Shown in pieces: positions 5,692 through 8,919 of a stretch of 8,919 bases of DNA. A program made the translations under genes and the position numbers. Below the pieces are notes generated by a model. It was not told where the DNA came from. It ran no database searches and was given only the letters and a program-made list of their open reading frames with translations. The stretch lies in NCBI GenBank assembly GCA_007122815.1, contig SKSV01000120.1:1-8919 (forward strand). The letters are read 5' to 3'. The stretch comes from Trueperaceae bacterium (GTDB taxonomy: Bacteria; Deinococcota; Deinococci; Deinococcales; Trueperaceae). Within the stretch, counting starts at the first letter, position 1. Every line of letters begins with the position of its first letter.

Positions 5692-8076
5692 ATGTACGGA
5701 GCGATCAGACGCATCATGGGCGTCGTAATCGTGCTCGCCCTCGTTGCGAGCACGTTGGCTGAGGGCGACGCTGGAGCGCCGCAGGACGAGGCTGCTGCCC
5801 GCCTCGTGGGCACTTGGGAAGGTCGCATCGAGACGCCGCCTCCGCTCGAGGTGGTCGTTCGGCTCGAACGCGAAGAGGACGCCTGGCAGGGCACCATAGA
5901 CATCCCGCAGCAGGGCGCCTTCGGACTGCCGCTGGAAGGGGTCGCGCTCGATGACGACGCCGTAAGTTTCGTCATCGCCGGCGTGCCCGGCACGCCGACC
6001 TTCGACGGCACCTTCGACGCCGAGCGCCTCACGGGCACCTTCACCCAGGGCGAGGCGAGCTTCCCGTTCGAGCTCGAGCGTGTCGACGAGGGAGGGGCCC
6101 CGCTTGACGAGCCATCTTCCGAGGCGGCGGCGCCGGTCGCACCCGGCCCGGGGCCCGTGCCGGTCGACCCGGCCGGGACGCCGGGCGAGGCGGCCAACGT
6201 CTACGAGGATCCGGAAGGCATCTTCACCGTGCCCGTCCCGACGGGCTGGACGGTCGAGGAACGCGACGACCACCTCGCGCTGACCTCACCCGAGGGCGGC
6301 ATCCGGCTCCACTTCCTCACCTTCGGCGAGGACGACCTCCAAGCCGTCATCGAGCGAGCGTGGGCGAGCATCGACAGCGAGTTCGACGTGCCGGTCGACG
6401 CCGTGCTCGAACCCCCGTCGGACCCCGGCATCGAGCGGACCGCGGTCGTGAACTACGACAACCCGAGCGGCATGGTGTACCAGGCGATCGCCCAGCTGCA
6501 CGAGGGCGTGGCGCACGTGCTGTTGGTGGACGCGGACCTCGAGGCCGTGCAGCGTCGCGGCAGCCAGATCAACCTGATCTTCAGCGGGTACCGCATCCTG
6601 GCGCTGGAGGAACCCGACCTGACCGGCGTCGAACCCCTCCCCGTGGCCGAGGTCCTGGACGAGCTCGAGGTGTTCATCGACCACGCCCTGGAGGCGTTCG
6701 GCATCCCGGGCGCGGCGGTCGCCATCGTCCAGGACGACGAGGTGGTGTACGCCTCGGGGTTCGGGGTGCGCGGCGCTGGCGGCGAAGCGATGACCGCCGA
6801 CACCCACATGATGATCGGCTCGACCGGGAAGACGATCACCACCATGTTGATGGCGGCCATGGTCGACGACGGGCTGTTCGACTGGGACACGCCGGTGGTG
6901 GAGGTGCTGCCCGAGTTCGCGGTGGCCGACCCGGAGTTGTCCGAGTCGATGGTGATGTGGCACCTGGTCTGCGCCTGCTCGGGCGTGCCGCGCCGCGACC
7001 TGGAGCTGCTGTTCAACGCCGACGAGATGACGGCCGAGGACGTGGTCGAGTCGCTCGCCACGTTCGAGTTCTTCACCGACTTCGGCGAGGTGTTCCAGTA
7101 CAGCAACCAGCTCGTCGGCACCGGGGGGTTCGCGGCGGCCGCTGCCGATGGCGCCGCGTGGGGCGAACTGTGGCAGGGTTACGCCGACTCGCTCGAGCGG
7201 CGTGTGCTCGGGCCGATCGGTATGCGACAGACGACGCTGTCGTTCGGGGATGTGCTCGCGCGCGGGGAGCACGCGCTCCCGCATCAGCTCGACCTGGACA
7301 CGGGCGGATACGTCGAGGTCCCGCTGGACGTCGAGCGGCTGCTCGTGCCGATCGCTCCGGCCGGCTCGCACTGGTCGACCGCTGACGACATGGCACGCTA
7401 CATGCTCGCGCAGCTCAACGCCGGCGTGGCGCAAGATGGTACGCGCGTGGTGTCCGAAGAGAACCTGCGCGCCACCTGGGAGCCTACCGTTCCCATCACT
7501 GCCACCGCGAGTTACGGGCTTGGATGGGTCGTCGCCGAGTACCGCGGCCTGCAGGTGCTCAACCATGGCGGCAACACGCTCGGGTTCACCTCGGAGTTCG
7601 CGTTCCTGCCGGAGGTGGGCGTGGGCGTCTTGGTGCTGACCAATGCTCAGGGCACCAACTTGTTCAACGAAGCCGTGCGCGGGCGGCTCTTCGAGCTCGT
7701 GTTCGAGCAACCCGCCCAGTCCGAGGAGCTCGTGGCGTTCGGGCTCGAGCAGATCGAGCAGGCGCTTGCCGATCTGCAGGAAGGGCTGCTGCCGGTGGTC
7801 GACGAGAACGCCGTCGCGCCGTACCTCGGAGCCTTCTCGTCGCCTGTGCTCGGCACGATCACGCTTGCGTTCGAGCACGGGGTGCTGACGTTGGATGCGG
7901 GTGAGTTCCGCACCGAGCTGCGCCCATCGGCCGACGCCGAGGGCGAGGTCGAGCACTACGTCGCCATGGAAGGTCCGGTGGCCGGCGCGCCGTTCGAGTT
8001 CAGCGAGGAAGAGGGTGAGAGCGTGATCGTGCTCGGTGAGGGTGTGGTGTCGTACACCTTCGTGCGCGTCGAATAG
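5692..8076 (+). CDS. Exported serine hydrolase, beta-lactamase/PBP4* fold, with two N-terminal accessory domains
   Basis: A 794-residue protein with a signal peptide (1-23: RR, then a hydrophobic core, with STLA before the likely cleavage site). Domains in order: a beta-rich lipocalin-like domain (about 37-128, starting LVGTWEGRIE and including GTFTQGEASFPFELER); a Pro/Ala linker (about 130-167); a PsbP/DUF1795-like domain (about 169-315, NVYEDPEGIFTVPVPTGW); a class C beta-lactamase-like domain (about 322-670); and a C-terminal beta domain (about 690-794, YLGAFSSPVLGTITLAFEHG). Catalytic motifs are SxxK as S377-TG-K380, YxN as Y470-S-N472, and H625-GG in place of KTG, as in PBP4*/esterase EstB-like members. 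It probably acts outside the membrane as a D-aminopeptidase, esterase or DD-peptidase; true beta-lactamase activity is less likely. Start chosen from GGAGGA at 5681. A GC-rich hairpin follows the stop. Confidence 0.9.
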   Translation: MYGAIRRIMGVVIVLALVASTLAEGDAGAPQDEAAARLVGTWEGRIETPPPLEVVVRLEREEDAWQGTIDIPQQGAFGLPLEGVALDDDAVSFVIAGVPGTPTFDGTFDAERLTGTFTQGEASFPFELERVDEGGAPLDEPSSEAAAPVAPGPGPVPVDPAGTPGEAANVYEDPEGIFTVPVPTGWTVEERDDHLALTSPEGGIRLHFLTFGEDDLQAVIERAWASIDSEFDVPVDAVLEPPSDPGIERTAVVNYDNPSGMVYQAIAQLHEGVAHVLLVDADLEAVQRRGSQINLIFSGYRILALEEPDLTGVEPLPVAEVLDELEVFIDHALEAFGIPGAAVAIVQDDEVVYASGFGVRGAGGEAMTADTHMMIGSTGKTITTMLMAAMVDDGLFDWDTPVVEVLPEFAVADPELSESMVMWHLVCACSGVPRRDLELLFNADEMTAEDVVESLATFEFFTDFGEVFQYSNQLVGTGGFAAAAADGAAWGELWQGYADSLERRVLGPIGMRQTTLSFGDVLARGEHALPHQLDLDTGGYVEVPLDVERLLVPIAPAGSHWSTADDMARYMLAQLNAGVAQDGTRVVSEENLRATWEPTVPITATASYGLGWVVAEYRGLQVLNHGGNTLGFTSEFAFLPEVGVGVLVLTNAQGTNLFNEAVRGRLFELVFEQPAQSEELVAFGLEQIEQALADLQEGLLPVVDENAVAPYLGAFSSPVLGTITLAFEHGVLTLDAGEFRTELRPSADAEGEVEHYVAMEGPVAGAPFEFSEEEGESVIVLGEGVVSYTFVRVE

Positions 8077-8108
8077 CGCGGCAGAGTCGAACCCTGGGAC
8101 GCCTCCGA

Positions 8109-8143
8109 AGCTCGGGTCCGGCCGTCAATGGCTGACCCGAGCT
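8109..8143. terminator. GC-rich hairpin, likely terminator of the serine hydrolase gene
   Basis: AGCTCGGGTC (8109-8118) and GACCCGAGCT (8134-8143) are perfect 10-bp inverted repeats. Inside the loop GCC/GGC (8121-8123 with 8130-8132) can add 3 more pairs. It begins 33 nt after the hydrolase stop. There is no T-run on either side, which is common for terminators of high-GC bacteria. Being symmetric, it could also stop transcription arriving on the minus strand from the DUF2293 relic. Confidence 0.65.
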
Positions 8144-8225
8144 CAGCGAGGTCACTTCGGGAAGACAGTCTGCGGCACCGATCACCGGGTGCTGATGGCT
8201 CACCCGCCAGTTCGCGCCGGAACGC

Positions 8226-8471
8226 TCACCAACCCTGCCAGTGGCGCAAGATCTCACGTACCTGAGCGCTGACGTGATCGCGCGCCTCGTGACGCTCCTG
8301 GCCCGACGACAAGCGTGCATTGCAGTCCGTTTACCCGTGTCGGACGTGCGCGGCTACCGCCAGACGCACCGCTTCCGAGTCGAGCACCTTGGCCGCAGCG
8401 GAACGGCCGACGCGGCCGCTGTACTTCTGGCACGCGTGTTCGGCGATCTCGCGGGCTTCATGCCTGTGCGA
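8226..8471 (-). pseudogene. Decayed DUF2293 gene (3' part, in-frame stop)
   Basis: Read on the minus strand, HEAREIAEHACQKYSGRVGR, then SAAAKVLDSEAVRLAVAAHV and RHG, matches the DUF2293 core as I recall it ('EIAEH....SGRVGR(S/T)AA...LD..AV.LAV.AHVRH'). A TAA follows at 8333-8331. The same frame then continues TDCNARLSSGQERHEARDHV and SAQVREILRHWQGW to a TGA at 8228-8226. This resembles the family ending ('TDYD.LL..G..R..AR..V...V..IL..W'). Homology on both sides of one stop in one frame points to a nonsense mutation; CGA/GAA-like to TAA is possible. Upstream of 8471 the frame stays open to 8612, but the sequence is Pro/Arg-rich and unlike the family, with no ribosome-binding site, so the 5' half seems lost. 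The function of DUF2293 is not known to me. Readthrough or a sequencing error is an alternative to decay. Confidence 0.68.
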
Positions 8472-8659
8472 GGCCATTGAAGCCGCATGAGCCGATCGCG
8501 GTGCGCACTGAGGCCAGTTAGGTCCGCCCTGGGGTCGGTTCGGGGGGTACGAGGCCCCGCGGCTCGTAGGGATGCCGGCGAGGCCTGGGGTCCGTCGCGG
8601 GCGGAGGGACACGGCCCGTCACGAGCAGAGAGGGCCTAGGCCAAGGCCGTGCAACCCAG
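8472..8659. other. Non-coding stretch between the DUF2293 relic and the antitoxin gene
   Basis: Together with 8077-8225 and the relic, this makes a 614-nt region with no intact gene. This part is GC-rich and I find no convincing coding frame on either strand. It holds a perfect 10-nt palindrome GGCCTAGGCC (8633-8642) of unknown meaning. It may include the lost 5' part of the DUF2293 gene, decayed beyond recognition. Confidence 0.4.
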
Positions 8660-8690
8660 GTGATAACAAGCTCAGGTATGGTGTTTTCAC
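8660..8690 (+). promoter_or_regulatory. Promoter/operator of the toxin-antitoxin pair, probably leaderless
   Basis: GTGATAAC (8660-8667) and GTTTTCAC (8683-8690) form an inverted repeat matching at 7 of 8 positions with a 15-nt spacer. It brackets TATGGT (8677-8682), a good -10 hexamer. Its distance of 8 nt to the ATG at 8691 would put the transcript start at or next to the start codon, and no Shine-Dalgarno sequence is present. I see no good -35 box. RHH antitoxins usually repress their own promoter at such dyads, so the repeat is a reasonable operator. Confidence 0.5.
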
Positions 8691-8915
8691 ATGGTGCGTA
8701 CGCAGATCAGCCTGACGAAGGAGGAGTACGCGGCCGCGAAGCGCGAGGCGCGCCGCCTGGGTATCTCCCTGGCGGAACTCCTGCGCCGTTCGCTTCGAAA
8801 CACGCTGCCGGTCGACGAAGACCGGCCCTGGGTGCGCTATGCCGGCTTGATCGAGTCCGGCGACGCGGCGTCTAGCCAGAAGATCGACGAACTCGTGTAT
8901 GGCCAAAAGGGTTGA
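8691..8915 (+). CDS. VapB-type ribbon-helix-helix antitoxin
   Basis: A 74-residue protein. MVRTQISLTKEEYAAAKREA then RRLGISLAELLRRSLRN (1-37) is a CopG/Arc-type RHH DNA-binding domain. The C-terminal part WVRYAGLIESGDAASSQKID then ELVYGQKG (47-74) matches the toxin-binding tail common in VapB antitoxins of this class ('YAG..ESGD...S..IDE.VYG'). The antitoxin neutralises its partner PIN-domain RNase by wrapping its active site, and represses the shared promoter. The ATG is chosen because the RHH strand starts right there; there is no Shine-Dalgarno site, consistent with a leaderless message. The next gene starts inside its last codons (ATG 8899, another frame), typical of translational coupling in toxin-antitoxin operons. 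Confidence 0.85.
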   Translation: MVRTQISLTKEEYAAAKREARRLGISLAELLRRSLRNTLPVDEDRPWVRYAGLIESGDAASSQKIDELVYGQKG

Positions 8916-8919
8916 CGCT
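8899..8919 (+). CDS. Start of an overlapping gene, probably VapC-type PIN toxin (truncated by window end)
   Basis: Only seven codons are visible: ATG at 8899 reading MAKRVDA in the +1 frame relative to the antitoxin and overlapping its last 17 nt. Basic residues followed by a hydrophobic/acidic start are what PIN-domain VapC proteins show just before their first catalytic Asp strand. The assignment rests mainly on position after the VapB-like gene. Confidence 0.5.

Noticed and set aside
6286..7956. Very long minus-strand open frame of 556 codons
   Set aside because: It lies antisense to the serine hydrolase gene, is extremely His/Arg/Val/Gly-rich and shows no family motifs. It is a typical GC-rich shadow frame.
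8241..8480. Plus-strand ORF of 79 codons starting with GTG
   Set aside because: It has no ribosome-binding site and no recognisable family. It lies opposite a minus-strand frame with clear DUF2293-like sequence, which explains its base composition.

Overview
This window is from a high-GC bacterial chromosome (about two thirds G+C by eye, third codon positions mostly G or C). The gene families present are a stand-alone GyrI-like domain, an SPFH protein followed by an Arc-like protein, a DUF2293 relic, a VapB-type antitoxin and a large secreted serine hydrolase. They fit an actinomycete-like genome best, but Deinococcota or Chloroflexota cannot be excluded from the sequence. There are no rRNA genes, tRNAs, insertion sequences, phage genes or CRISPR arrays that I can see.

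Layout. (1) 1-380 (+): 3' end of a multi-pass membrane protein that resembles the C-terminal half of M50/site-2-protease-like proteins. (2) 544-1002 (+): a complete single-domain GyrI-like effector-binding protein. (3) 1047-1907 (-): a CPBP (CAAX/bacteriocin-processing type) intramembrane protease, convergent with gene 2. (4) 2128-5081 (+): a compact four-gene operon coding for an SPFH/Band 7 membrane protein, an Arc-like ribbon-helix-helix protein, an ABC ATPase and an ABC-2 permease. The gaps are only 9-16 nt and ribosome-binding sites overlap the upstream stop codons. An AT-rich imperfect palindrome lies 38 nt before the first start codon and is a plausible operator for the operon's own DNA-binding protein. 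(5) 5236-5448 (+): a small dodecin-family protein that appears to lack the flavin-stacking Trp. (6) 5692-8076 (+): a 794-residue exported serine hydrolase of the class C beta-lactamase/PBP4* fold with two extra N-terminal domains, followed by a strong GC-rich hairpin. (7) 8077-8690: a 614-nt stretch with no intact gene; on the minus strand it holds the decayed 3' part of a DUF2293 gene with an in-frame stop. (8) 8691-8919 (+): an RHH antitoxin gene and the first codons of an overlapping gene, most likely a VapBC-type toxin-antitoxin pair, apparently leaderless with an inverted repeat over its promoter.

How the parts may work together. The central operon suggests a self-regulated export module: the RHH protein could sense or set expression, the ABC-2 pair exports a substrate (drug, lipid or peptide), and the SPFH protein organises the membrane. 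The flanking genes (protease, GyrI-like binder, dodecin, exported hydrolase) look like independent single-gene units with their own ribosome-binding sites. The most unusual items are the SPFH-RHH-ABC operon with its palindrome, the dodecin without canonical flavin ligands, and the DUF2293 pseudogene hidden beneath a plausible but spurious plus-strand ORF. None is proven to be a new system.
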